A stretch of DNA of 64,000 nt from assembly GCF_018717645.1 (NCBI RefSeq), contig NZ_JAFLHG010000005.1, forward strand, positions 124,001 through 188,000. Direction: 5' to 3'. Each line of letters begins with the position of its first letter. Position 1 is the first letter of the stretch. The DNA comes from Microbacterium flavum (lineage in GTDB: Bacteria > Actinomycetota > Actinomycetes > Actinomycetales > Microbacteriaceae). A program made the translations under genes and the position numbers. Below the pieces are notes generated by a model. It did no database searches. It had not been told where the DNA came from and saw nothing but the letters and a program-made list of their open reading frames with translations. Below are positions 36,611-44,786 of the stretch, in pieces.

Positions 36611-37609
36611 ATGCCTCGAATCCCTGAACCCCAACAGACCCCGGCCGGTCCCGCCTACGAGGGGCGCCTGCTCGACCGTCCCGACGATGAGGTCGTCGAC
36701 CAGGGCGCCGGTTTCGACATCCGGACCCTCGTCACCCGACGCTCCGTCCTCGGGCTCGTCGGCCTCGGCGCCGGCAGCCTCGCGCTCGCCGCGTGCAGCG
36801 CCGCCGCGAGCACCGCCGCATCGCCGAGCGCGACGAGCACCGCGACCGGAACGCCCACCGCGACGCCGACGCCCACGCCGACCCCGACCGCGACCGCCAC
36901 CATCGCGGCGGCGGCAGGCGAGATCCCGGAGGAGACCAACGGTCCCTACCCCGCCGACGGCACGGCCGACGTCAACATCCTGAGCGACTCCGGCATCGTC
37001 CGCAGCGACATCACCACGAGTCTCGGCAGCGCCACCCGCGTCGCGGGTGTGCCGCTGACGATGACCTTCAAGATCACCGATGTCGCCGGAGGGAACGTGC
37101 CCTTCACGGGTGCCGCGCTGTACGCATGGCACTGCGACGCGCAGGGGCTCTACTCGATGTACTCCTCGGGCGTGGAGGATGAGACCTACCTCCGCGGCAT
37201 CCAGATCGCGGATGCCGACGGCCTCCTCACCTTCCAGACGATCGTGCCGGGGTGCTACCGCGGTCGGTGGACGCACATCCATTTCGAGGTGTACCCGGAC
37301 GCCGCGTCGGCGACCGACGTCGCCAACGTGATCGCGACCTCGCAGCTCGCGTTCCCGCCGGACATGCTCGCGAACGTCTACGCGCTCGAGGCGTACTCGG
37401 GTTCATCCGAGAACCTCGCCGGCGTCGGAACGCAGATCACCGATGACAGCCTGTTCGCCGACGGCGACTCGAGTCTGCAGGTCCCGACGATCACCGGGGA
37501 TGCCGCGACCGGGTACGTCGCGACCCTCGCCGTCGCGATCGACACCACCACGCAGCCCATGGCCGGTGGCGGGGGCGGCGGCATGGGCGGCGGAGGCGGG
37601 CGCCCCTAA
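36611..37609 (+). CDS. Tat-exported intradiol-ring-cleavage-dioxygenase-like lipoprotein
   Basis: The 332-residue protein has a twin-arginine signal with lipobox (TRRSVLGLVGLG, LALAA|C), a Thr/Pro linker (TPTPTPTPTATATI) and an intradiol-dioxygenase beta-sandwich. Likely ferric ligands remain: Tyr in ETNGPYPAD, Tyr in VPGCYRGR and the two His of THIHFEV. Known relatives cleave catechols; secreted ones may act on extracellular aromatics or lack activity. The ATG at 36611 has an AAGGAGGG site, better than the in-frame ATG at 36554. Codons 10-15 from the end give a Gly-rich tail. It directly precedes tatA-tatC-tatB, an arrangement suggesting a dedicated export system. Confidence 0.87.
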   Translation: MPRIPEPQQTPAGPAYEGRLLDRPDDEVVDQGAGFDIRTLVTRRSVLGLVGLGAGSLALAACSAAASTAASPSATSTATGTPTATPTPTPTPTATATIAAAAGEIPEETNGPYPADGTADVNILSDSGIVRSDITTSLGSATRVAGVPLTMTFKITDVAGGNVPFTGAALYAWHCDAQGLYSMYSSGVEDETYLRGIQIADADGLLTFQTIVPGCYRGRWTHIHFEVYPDAASATDVANVIATSQLAFPPDMLANVYALEAYSGSSENLAGVGTQITDDSLFADGDSSLQVPTITGDAATGYVATLAVAIDTTTQPMAGGGGGGMGGGGGRP

Positions 37610-37640
37610 GCGGCCCCCGGAACAGACAAGGAACACGATC

Positions 37641-37904
37641 ATGCTGCAGAACCTCACCGGATGGCACGCGCTGCTCATCCTCGCCGTCATCGTCTTGATC
37701 TTCGGTGCCGCGAAGCTCCCCGCCCTCGCGCGAAGCTTCGGGCAGTCCGTGCGGATCTTGAAGGACGAGTCCCGTGCCGCCGCGTCGGACACCGGGGAGC
37801 CGGAGACCTCGTCGCGCGCCGACGATGCGCGGCCGCTCGCCGCCCCCTCGGCCGCTCCCGCCGCTCCCGCTGCGCCCGCTGCTGCCGAGCGCGTGACATC
37901 ATGA
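37641..37904 (+). CDS. tatA: Tat translocase subunit TatA
   Basis: The 87-residue protein has the TatA layout: short N-terminus, one membrane helix (ALLILAVIVLIFGAAKLPAL with FG), an amphipathic helix and a disordered Ala/Pro-rich tail (AAPSAAPAAPAAPAAAE). TatA forms the translocation pore for folded twin-arginine proteins. The stop overlaps the tatC start (ATGA). Confidence 0.92.
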   Translation: MLQNLTGWHALLILAVIVLIFGAAKLPALARSFGQSVRILKDESRAAASDTGEPETSSRADDARPLAAPSAAPAAPAAPAAAERVTS

Positions 37905-38683
37905 CGACCGCCGCCGCGCGGGGGACCATGCCCCTCGCGGACCACCTGCGAGAGGCGCGCACGCGCGCGTTCCGCGCGGCGGCCGCCCTCATCGTCGGTC
38001 TGATCGTCGGGTATCTGCTCTCCGATCTGATCCTCGAGGTGCTCCGCGCACCCATCGAGGCGCTCGCCGCCTCCCGCGACGCGAGCCTCAACTACGACAG
38101 CATCACCGGTGCGTTCGATCTGAAGCTGCGGATCGCGCTGCTGACGGGGATCGTGGTGTCGAGCCCGGTCTGGCTCTTCGAGATCCTCCGCTATCTGTCG
38201 CCCGGCCTCACCCGCCGGGAGCGACGCCTCACACTCGGCTACACGTTCGCCGCGGTGGGGCTGTTCGCGGTCGGAGCCGCTTTCGGGTTCGCGCTGTTCC
38301 CGCACATGGTCGCGCTGCTGACAGGCTTCGCGTCCGCGCAGGACAGCACGATCCTCGCGGCATCCACCTACGTCGACTTCGTGCTCAAGACGGTCGTCGC
38401 CACCGGGCTGGCGTTCATGCTCCCCGTGCTCGTGGTGCTGCTGAACGCACTCCGGGTGATCTCAGCGGCGACGCTGCGGCGCTCGTGGCGCCTCATCACC
38501 GTGGCGATCGTGCTCTTCAGCGCCATGGTCACCCCGGCGGCCGACGTGCTGTCGATGTTCCTCGTCGCACTGCCGATGGCGGCCCTGTTCGGCGCCGCGA
38601 TGCTCATCACCCATCTGCACGACCGACGGCTCGCACGTCGCCTGGCGGTCGCTGCCGAGCCCGCGGCATCGCTGCCCGCCTGA
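37901..38683 (+). CDS. tatC: Tat translocase receptor subunit TatC
   Basis: The 260-residue protein has six helices and the conserved start MPLADHLREARTR and VWLFEILRYLSPGLTRRERR. TatC recognises the twin-arginine signal and drives insertion. It is coupled to tatA by a 4-nt overlap and followed after 21 bp by a tatB-like gene. Usually Actinobacteria have one major tatAC operon elsewhere, so a second set next to a Tat substrate is notable. Confidence 0.95.
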   Translation: MTTAAARGTMPLADHLREARTRAFRAAAALIVGLIVGYLLSDLILEVLRAPIEALAASRDASLNYDSITGAFDLKLRIALLTGIVVSSPVWLFEILRYLSPGLTRRERRLTLGYTFAAVGLFAVGAAFGFALFPHMVALLTGFASAQDSTILAASTYVDFVLKTVVATGLAFMLPVLVVLLNALRVISAATLRRSWRLITVAIVLFSAMVTPAADVLSMFLVALPMAALFGAAMLITHLHDRRLARRLAVAAEPAASLPA

Positions 38684-38704
38684 TCGACCCGAGAGGACGC
38701 CGTC

Positions 38705-39211
38705 ATGTTCGGACTCACCTTCGAGAAGCTCGTGCTCGTCGCCATCATCGCGGGCATCGTGCTCGGCCCCCACCGCCTGGCCGCCTCGACCCGCCGCCTG
38801 GCCGACACGGCGCGCTCGCTCCGGGCGTTCGTCGATGCGACGAGGCGCCGGACGGAGCAGGAGCTGGGGGTGCCGCTGACGCGCGCGGAATGGGACGAGA
38901 TCGACCTGCGGCAGTACGACCCGCGCCGCATCGTGGGCGACGCGCTGCGCGACGCGGTCGCCGACCGTCCGCCCGGATCGCTCGACGTCGACAGCGAGAC
39001 GCCCGGCGAGGCCGTGCCGGAGCCGAGCACCGACGAGTGGGAGGGTCTTGACCGCGTGCGCCCCGGGCAGAAGTACCTCGTGCTCGGCGACGCCGCGCAT
39101 CCGCGGCGTCTCCTGCTGGCCGGCCTCCCGACGAATGACCCCCGCCGCGTCGCCGCCGAGACGCCGCCACCGACGGAGGATGCCTCCGAACTCCACGCCG
39201 CGCCGGCGTAG
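38705..39211 (+). CDS. tatB: Tat translocase subunit TatB-like
   Basis: The 168-residue protein has the TatB layout: one N-terminal helix (KLVLVAIIAGIVLGPHRLAA), an amphipathic helix (TRRLADTARSLRAFVDATRR) and a long hydrophilic tail. TatB relays the substrate from TatC. The tail is longer than in most TatB proteins. Completes a tatA-tatC-tatB set. Confidence 0.85.
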   Translation: MFGLTFEKLVLVAIIAGIVLGPHRLAASTRRLADTARSLRAFVDATRRRTEQELGVPLTRAEWDEIDLRQYDPRRIVGDALRDAVADRPPGSLDVDSETPGEAVPEPSTDEWEGLDRVRPGQKYLVLGDAAHPRRLLLAGLPTNDPRRVAAETPPPTEDASELHAAPA

Positions 39212-39230
39212 ACCCGGGCGGCGCGCCTCG

Positions 39231-40388
39231 TCAGGAGACGCGGCTCGGCGCGGGGAGGACGAGGTCGAGCTGGAAGCCGGCCGCGGTGTGCGCGGCGCGC
39301 ACGACCCCGCCGTGCGCCTCGACGATTCCGCGCACGATCGCGAGCCCGAGACCCGCGTGCGCGGAGGCGGACTCATCCGGGCTGCCGCCGCGCGCGGCAT
39401 CCGCACGCCACCCCACGTCGAACATGCGCCCGAAGTCCTCGGCGGTCACCCCCGGACCCTGGTCGATGACGCTGAGCACCAGCCGACCGTCGTCGAGCAT
39501 GTCGGCGCGGATGAGCACCTCGCTGTCTCGCGGGGCGTGGCGGATGCTGTTGGCCAGGAGGTTGCCGATGGCCCGGGTGAGCTCGCGCGGGTCGGCCCAC
39601 ACCGTGTGGCCGGCGACGCCGTCAGGGGCGAGCGTCACGCCCCGTGCGGCGGCGATCAGCTGCACGTCGGCGACGGAATCGCTGACGAGGTCGAGCAGAT
39701 CCACCGACTCCGGATGCAGCTCGAATGTGCCCGTCTGGAGCTTGGAGAGCTGGAAGAGGTCATCGACCATCTGGGTGACGGTGTCGACCTTCGTGCGGAT
39801 GAGGCGCACGTACTCCTCCGGGTCGGGCGCGGTGCCCTCCTCCAGCGACTCGGCCATCGCCCGCATCCCGGCCAGGGGCGTGCGCAGATCGTGCGAGATC
39901 CACGCGAAGAACTGCTGTCGCGCACGGTCGAGCTCGGAGACCTGCGCGCGCGCTTCCGCCAGCCGGCGCGAGGTCTCGGCGAGCTCGGTCGTCACGGCGT
40001 CCACCTCCGGCCCCCCGGTCGAGGATGCCTCGGCGAGCACGTCCCCGTTGCCCACGCGACGCGTGACCTGCACGATCCGCGCGACGCTGGAGCGCACCGT
40101 CGCGCGGATGAGGAACCACGCCGCCAGGGTGCTCAGCAGGGCCGAGATCCCGATCACCGCGGTGAGCACGGCGAGGTCGTGCGCGGACAGGTACATCTCC
40201 CAGCCGATCGCGAGTGTGGACGCCGCGATGGAGGCGACCGCGCCGACCAGCACCAGTGTCATCCGCGCGGCCGCACTGCGTCGGCGCAGAAGACGCAGCG
40301 CGAGCACCGTCACACCGGTCACCGCCCCGGTGACGGCCACGGTGGTCACGGCGATCAGCAGCATCGCCTCGGGCGTCAGGCTCAGCAT
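39231..40388 (-). CDS. Sensor histidine kinase
   Basis: The 385-residue kinase has two N-terminal membrane regions, a HAMP-like linker (residues about 95-145), H-box FAWISHDLRTPLAG (phosphorylated His), N-box LLANSIRHAP and G-boxes DQGPGVT and GLGLAIVRG. It starts inside the response-regulator 3' end (7-nt overlap), so both are coupled. The short periplasmic segment suggests membrane or small-signal sensing. Confidence 0.93.
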   Translation of the reverse strand: MLSLTPEAMLLIAVTTVAVTGAVTGVTVLALRLLRRRSAAARMTLVLVGAVASIAASTLAIGWEMYLSAHDLAVLTAVIGISALLSTLAAWFLIRATVRSSVARIVQVTRRVGNGDVLAEASSTGGPEVDAVTTELAETSRRLAEARAQVSELDRARQQFFAWISHDLRTPLAGMRAMAESLEEGTAPDPEEYVRLIRTKVDTVTQMVDDLFQLSKLQTGTFELHPESVDLLDLVSDSVADVQLIAAARGVTLAPDGVAGHTVWADPRELTRAIGNLLANSIRHAPRDSEVLIRADMLDDGRLVLSVIDQGPGVTAEDFGRMFDVGWRADAARGGSPDESASAHAGLGLAIVRGIVEAHGGVVRAAHTAAGFQLDLVLPAPSRVS

Positions 40389-41080
40389 GCGCCGCCGTCC
40401 GCGACCCGCAGGCGGTAGCCGGCCCCCCACTCCGTGCGCAGATAGCAGGGGATGCGCGGGTCGGGCTCGATCTTCTCGCGCAGCCGGCGCACGTGCACGG
40501 TCACGGTGGAGGCATCCCCGAACCCCCATCGCCATACCTCGCGCAGGATCTCCTCGCGGCTGACCACCTCGTCGGGCCGACGCACCAGGTAGAGGAAGAG
40601 CTCGTACTCCCGCGTGGTGAGCGTCACCTCGCGACCGTCCACCCAGACCCGGCGATGGGCGGGATCGACGCGGAACCGCCCGGCGACGAACTCGCCCAGA
40701 GGCCCGGGTGACGCGGCGCGACGCAGGAGTGCGTTCACCCGCAATTGCAGCTCGCGCAGCGAGAAGGGCTTCGACAGGTAGTCGTCGGCGCCGCGCTCGA
40801 GGCCGTCGATGCGGTGGTCGACCCCGTCGAGCGCGGTGAGCATGATGATCGGCACATCCGAGAACGCGCGCACGGCCCGGCAGAGCTCGTCGCCGCCCAG
40901 CACCGGCATCATCCGGTCGACGATGAGCAGGTCGGGCAGCTGCTGCTGGATCTGGGTGAGCGCGTCCTGACCGTCGGGGTGCTGCGTCACGCGGCATCCC
41001 GCGGCGCGCAGATGATCGGCGATCACGGTGCGCACGGTCGCGTCATCCTCGACGACCATGACCCGTGCTCCCTGCTGCAT
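40382..41080 (-). CDS. OmpR-family response regulator
   Basis: The 232-residue regulator has a receiver domain with acidic pocket VVEDD and phosphoacceptor Asp in LLIVDRMMP. A winged-helix DNA-binding domain follows (LTTREYELFLYLVRRPDEVV, VTVHVRRLREKIEPD). It is the first gene of the pair with the kinase. A palindrome at 41125 lies just upstream and may be its site. Confidence 0.95.
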   Translation of the reverse strand: MQQGARVMVVEDDATVRTVIADHLRAAGCRVTQHPDGQDALTQIQQQLPDLLIVDRMMPVLGGDELCRAVRAFSDVPIIMLTALDGVDHRIDGLERGADDYLSKPFSLRELQLRVNALLRRAASPGPLGEFVAGRFRVDPAHRRVWVDGREVTLTTREYELFLYLVRRPDEVVSREEILREVWRWGFGDASTVTVHVRRLREKIEPDPRIPCYLRTEWGAGYRLRVADGGAC

Positions 41081-41124
41081 GGATCTGAGCCTAAGCCGCG
41101 GTGCGGAAGGGAGCGCCGCGGGGA

Positions 41125-41142
41125 TCTTACGGCTCTGTAAGA
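41125..41142. promoter_or_regulatory. Palindrome between two-component and DM13 genes
   Basis: TCTTAC-N6-GTAAGA is an 18-bp palindrome in the 172-bp gap between the response regulator gene and the DM13 lipoprotein gene, which are divergent. It may bind the regulator. Confidence 0.45.
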
Positions 41143-41252
41143 ACCGATTACGCGGCTGACCCTTTCGACAGCGGCGGGCGCGGGGGTGGCTTCACTGGCA
41201 GAGGTGCCGCACCACGTGGCATCCGACCCAGATCACGACGAACGGAACCCTC

Positions 41253-41711
41253 ATGCGCACCAAGACCCTCCTGGCCTCCACTTCTGCCGCACTCCTGCTC
41301 ACCGCGGCTCTCGCCGGCTGCAGCTCTCCGGCCGGCTCGGGCTCGGGCGCCGACGCGTCCATGTCGCCCATGCCGACCATGAGCGCGTCCGAAGCGGCCA
41401 TGATGTCCGTGACCGGAACATTCGCGGGCGAGAACGGCAAGAACGTCGCCGGCACGGTCACGATCTTGGGCGACACCATCACCCTGAGCGACTTCTCGTC
41501 GGATGAAGGCCCCGACCTGCACCTCTACCTGGCGAAGGGGACGAGCGAGGCCGACGTCACCGCCGGCACCGAGATCGCGGGCGTGAAGTGGGATGCCGCG
41601 TCGCAGACCTTCACCCTGCCCGCCGGCGTGGATGCCGCCGACTACACCTACCTCGTCGTGCACTGCGACAAGGCCCTCGCGGTCTTCGGCGCAGCGCCGC
41701 TGTCGTCGTGA
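41253..41711 (+). CDS. DM13-domain lipoprotein
   Basis: The 152-residue protein has a lipoprotein signal (LTAALAG|C) and a linker. A DM13 domain follows (VTGTFAGENGKNVAGTVTI, DEGPDLHLYLAKG) with the conserved Cys in YLVVHCDKALAVFG. DM13 domains are proposed to be involved in redox or electron transfer outside the membrane. Its stop overlaps the DoxX gene start. Confidence 0.87.
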   Translation: MRTKTLLASTSAALLLTAALAGCSSPAGSGSGADASMSPMPTMSASEAAMMSVTGTFAGENGKNVAGTVTILGDTITLSDFSSDEGPDLHLYLAKGTSEADVTAGTEIAGVKWDAASQTFTLPAGVDAADYTYLVVHCDKALAVFGAAPLSS

Positions 41712-42196
41712 CACCGGGGCAGACCGCGCGCGCGGCGGGGGTGGTTCTGGCCACCCTCGCCCGCGTGGGGCTCGGCGCGCTCTGGATCACCGAGGCGGTC
41801 CTGAAATGGCAGGCCGGCTTCGGCCGCGCCGACATCCTGCTCGTCGTCTCCTCGACCGGCCGGAACCCGCGTGTCCCGGATTTCTACGCCTTCTTCACGC
41901 AGAACGCGCTCGGCGCGTTCCCCGAGCTGTTCGGCGTGGTCGTGCCGCTCATCGAGTTCGGCCTCGGCGTGCTGCTGGTGCTCGGCGTGTTCACCCTGCC
42001 GGTGGCGCTGGCCTCGGCGGCGGAGCTCATCAATTACTGGTTCGCCGACCAGCTGATCACCCAGTATCCGATCATGATGGGCCTGTCGGTCGTGGTGGCG
42101 ACCTTCTCGCGCGCAGCGTCGCGGGTCTCGCTGACCGAATTCGTGCTGCGGCGTGCGCGCCGAGAGCCGTCCGCCGCCGTCCGCCGATGGCTGTGA
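41708..42196 (+). CDS. DoxX/MauE-like membrane protein
   Basis: The 162-residue protein has four helices (VVLATLARVGLGALWITEAV, PELFGVVVPLIEFGLGVLLV) of the DoxX type. GTG at 41708 overlaps the DM13 stop by 4 nt. DoxX-type proteins are linked to thiosulfate:quinone or thiol redox, so with DM13 it may form an envelope electron-transfer pair. Confidence 0.85.
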   Translation: MTPGQTARAAGVVLATLARVGLGALWITEAVLKWQAGFGRADILLVVSSTGRNPRVPDFYAFFTQNALGAFPELFGVVVPLIEFGLGVLLVLGVFTLPVALASAAELINYWFADQLITQYPIMMGLSVVVATFSRAASRVSLTEFVLRRARREPSAAVRRWL

Positions 42197-42259
42197 CCGG
42201 TGCCGGGACGCGGCGGCGCCGCTCTGCCGCCCGACGCCGCCGCGTCGTAAGGTTCGTGC

Positions 42260-42814
42260 ATGATCGACCTCTCCCACCCCCGAGACCTCGTGATGATCGG
42301 CGCGATCTTCGGCGCCGCGGCGTTCGTCTGGGCGGGGTGGGCGCAGGAGCAGCCGCCGGGCATGCCGTGGCGCGTCGTCCTCGGCATCCTTTCGGTCGCC
42401 AGCGCGGTGCTCGTCGCGCTCTGCGTGCCGCTCGTCGTGCGCCACTGGGGCGCCGGCTCGGCCTTCGATACGAAGGGCGCGCCGTTTCTCACCTACATCA
42501 TCGTGTTCTGGGTCGAGGTCGCCCTCATGATCGGCCTGTCGATCTGGGCGAACGCCGCCGGCAGGGCCGATCTGATCGCGCCGCTGATCCTCGCGATCGT
42601 CGGCATCCACTTCCTCCCGCTGGCCTGGGTGTTCGGCCAGCCGATCCTCGCGGTCGTGGGCGTCGTCCTGAGCGCCGCGGCGGTGGTCGCGGCGCTCGTC
42701 GACGCGTCGCCGGTCGCCCGCAGCTTCTGGTGCGGCATCGTCGCGGCACCCGTGCTGCTGGCCGCCGGAGCGTGGGGCGCGATCGCGGGACGCGGGGCGC
42801 TGCAGCAGGGGTGA
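42260..42814 (+). CDS. Six-helix membrane protein, DUF7010-like
   Basis: The 184-residue protein is almost entirely hydrophobic with about six helices (LVMIGAIFGAAAFVWAG, APLILAIVGIHFLPLAWVFG). The motif GIHFLPLAWVF is recognisable from small actinobacterial membrane proteins, but I cannot assign a function. It is followed by an arsenate reductase fragment. Confidence 0.7.
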   Translation: MIDLSHPRDLVMIGAIFGAAAFVWAGWAQEQPPGMPWRVVLGILSVASAVLVALCVPLVVRHWGAGSAFDTKGAPFLTYIIVFWVEVALMIGLSIWANAAGRADLIAPLILAIVGIHFLPLAWVFGQPILAVVGVVLSAAAVVAALVDASPVARSFWCGIVAAPVLLAAGAWGAIAGRGALQQG

Positions 42815-42820
42815 GATGCG

Positions 42821-42874
42821 TTGACGGAAAACCCCACCGTCCTGTTCGTCTGCGTCCACGACGCGGGCCGGGGC
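42821..42874 (+). pseudogene. N-terminal fragment of an arsenate reductase/low-Mr phosphatase (ArsC-like)
   Basis: TTG at 42821 starts TENPTVLFVCVHDAGRG, which contains the P-loop Cys-x5-Arg (CVHDAGR) and the start of the low-molecular-weight phosphatase/ArsC family. After Gly18 it runs into unrelated sequence and stops at 42898, within the 3' end of the reverse-strand GNAT gene. The remnant marks a truncation breakpoint near 42875. Confidence 0.72.
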
Positions 42875-42879
42875 GCAGC

Positions 42880-43575
42880 TCACCCGAATGCGAGGTAGGT
42901 CCCGGGTTTGCCCGGCTCGTCCAACGCGAACTCCACCGAAAATCCCGCGCTCTCGAGCAGTCGAACCTGCCGCGCGTACTGTTCGTTCGCGACGAACACG
43001 GTCCGCTCGAGCGCCCAGACCTCATCCATCCACACTCGGACCGCCGCCAGAAGCCGGACGTCCATGTCCGACGAGATCCGCGACTCTCGTACCCAGAAGT
43101 ACACGACGGCCTCGACATCCGCCCATCGCACATCCGCGCTGACGGGAGAGACGGTGGCTCCCCTCAGGAAGGTCGCGCTCGTGGGAACGATGTAGACGCA
43201 CCCCAGACATTCGAGGCCCGTCGGGTCGAGCACCGTGTACGTGAAGGCGCGTCGGTCCGCGTGGCGCTGCTCGAGGTCCGCGAGGTCTGCGCGGTTCGCC
43301 TCGACCGTGAAATCCTCGGCAGGCCACGACGACTGCTCCCAGACACGCAGGTCGACCCGCGTCTCCATCACCGCGGCATGATCGCGGGCCGCATCGGCAG
43401 CCGCGATCGGCCGCAGGAAGAACTCGTCGGTCTTCAGGTCGGCTGGGACGATGCGCCGCGGATCGACGAGCGACAGGGATGCACGTTCAGCTGCAGAGGG
43501 TCCGGGGTGCGTCTGGCTTGCCCGATGCGCCAGCGACGGCGCTGACCGGGGTCTTCCGTCCTTGCGTCGCGACAT
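42880..43575 (-). CDS. GNAT-family acetyltransferase-like protein
   Basis: The 231-residue protein has a GNAT-type core (EFFLRPIAAADAARDHAAVM, ECLGCVYIVPTSATF, RTVFVANEQYARQVRLLESA). The ATG at 43575 gives a 45-residue Ala/Ser-rich extension that may not be translated; the conserved domain begins near 43440. Acceptor unknown. Its 3' end cuts the ArsC-like remnant, suggesting it came with a later rearrangement. Confidence 0.8.
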   Translation of the reverse strand: MSRRKDGRPRSAPSLAHRASQTHPGPSAAERASLSLVDPRRIVPADLKTDEFFLRPIAAADAARDHAAVMETRVDLRVWEQSSWPAEDFTVEANRADLADLEQRHADRRAFTYTVLDPTGLECLGCVYIVPTSATFLRGATVSPVSADVRWADVEAVVYFWVRESRISSDMDVRLLAAVRVWMDEVWALERTVFVANEQYARQVRLLESAGFSVEFALDEPGKPGTYLAFG

Positions 43576-43618
43576 ACGTCGATTTTCGCCCTGACGACGG
43601 CTCCTGTCCCGTAGCCCG

Positions 43619-44020
43619 TCAGCGCGGCTCGTCAGCGCCCGGCCGTGCCGACTCCGGCGCCGAATGCTGCCACGCCCACTGGACGAGAGGGTTGAGGATG
43701 CGGATGAGGTCGCTTCCCGACGGTGCCAGACGGTAGGTCACCTGGACCGGAGTCGTCGGGATGACCTCGCGCACGATGAGGCGGCGTGCTTCGAGTTCAC
43801 GGAGTCGCACGCTCAGGAGGCGCGGGGAGATCCCCTCCACGGTGTCGACGATCTGGGAGAAGCGGGTCGCGCCTCGGGCGAGGGAGAGCAGGATGGCCGC
43901 CGTCCATTTCTTCCCGGCGAACTCCGCCGCCTCCTGGAAGACGCGACACGTCTCATCGTCGATCGAGTCGACCTGTTCGCGGTGCGCGTGCGCGGAGTGG
44001 GGGGCCTCGGATGTCGTCAT
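43619..44020 (-). CDS. HxlR-family transcriptional regulator
   Basis: The 133-residue winged-helix regulator matches HxlR: EFAGKKWTAAILLSLARGAT, RFSQIVDTVEGISPRLLSVRLRE. Cys28 in DDETCRVFQ is a possible redox switch. The ATG at 44020 is chosen as the coherent start. It is divergent from a reductase and LLM oxidoreductase pair, and the palindrome at 44022 sits between. Confidence 0.93.
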   Translation of the reverse strand: MTTSEAPHSAHAHREQVDSIDDETCRVFQEAAEFAGKKWTAAILLSLARGATRFSQIVDTVEGISPRLLSVRLRELEARRLIVREVIPTTPVQVTYRLAPSGSDLIRILNPLVQWAWQHSAPESARPGADEPR

Positions 44021-44021
44021 G

Positions 44022-44036
44022 GTTACCAATAGTAAC
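44022..44036. promoter_or_regulatory. Candidate HxlR operator
   Basis: GTTAC-N5-GTAAC forms a perfect 5-bp-arm palindrome two bases upstream of the HxlR start codon, in the gap to the divergent operon. Confidence 0.65.
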
Positions 44037-44086
44037 TCAGTAATGTGCCATTGGCGTCGCGCTGCCGCACGGCGAAGACTAGGAGC

Positions 44087-44776
44087 ATGATTTCTGAAGA
44101 GGCGATGCCGTACGACGGCGTCCGATCGATCGCGGTCCTCGGCGTGGGTCGGGTCGGGTCGGCAGTGGCACGGACGGCGGTGAGTGCCGGGTACGAGGTG
44201 CGGGTCGCCGGATCCGGCGCCGCCGAGGACATCGCGCTGCTGGCGGAGATCGTGATCCCGGGCGCGCGGGCGATGACCGCAGCGGATGCCGTGAGAGACG
44301 CCGACCTCGTCGTCGTCGCCGTTCCGTTGGGCAAGTTCCGGACCGTCGACGCGGCATCCCTCGACGGGAAGATCGTGATCGACGCGATGAACTACTGGCC
44401 GCCCGTGGACGGCGTCATCGCCGACTTCGCGGACAGCGGTGTCTCGAGCACCGAGGTGGTCCGCGGTCATCTGGCGGGTGCCCGGCTCGTGCGGACGCTC
44501 AACCACATCGGCTACCACGACCTCGAAGACCACGCGGCGCCGGCGGGGACGCCGGGCCGGCGCGCTCTCGCCGTCGCGAGCGATGACGACGACGCCGCCG
44601 CGGTGGTGCTCCCCGTGATCGACCGCTTCGGCTTCGACGCCGTGCGCTCCGGTCCGCTCGCCACGGGACGAGCCTTCGAACCGGGAACCCGCATCTTCTC
44701 CGGGGCGTTCTCGACGGACCAGCTCCGCCATGAGCTCGCCCTCCACCTCGACTCCACCCTCGAACGACAGAACTGA
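44087..44776 (+). CDS. NAD(P)-binding reductase, F420-reductase-like
   Basis: The 229-residue protein has a Rossmann fold (IAVLGVGRVGSAVARTAVSA) and resembles F420:NADPH oxidoreductases and 6PGDH-like reductases (DADLVVVAVPLGKF, LVRTLNHIGYHDLEDH). It is 10 bp before an LLM-class flavin oxidoreductase, so both may act in a shared redox step. ATG at 44087 has only a close AGGAG; ATG at 44105 has GAAGAGG and is an alternative. Confidence 0.8.
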   Translation: MISEEAMPYDGVRSIAVLGVGRVGSAVARTAVSAGYEVRVAGSGAAEDIALLAEIVIPGARAMTAADAVRDADLVVVAVPLGKFRTVDAASLDGKIVIDAMNYWPPVDGVIADFADSGVSSTEVVRGHLAGARLVRTLNHIGYHDLEDHAAPAGTPGRRALAVASDDDDAAAVVLPVIDRFGFDAVRSGPLATGRAFEPGTRIFSGAFSTDQLRHELALHLDSTLERQN

Positions 44777-44786
44777 GAGATACACC

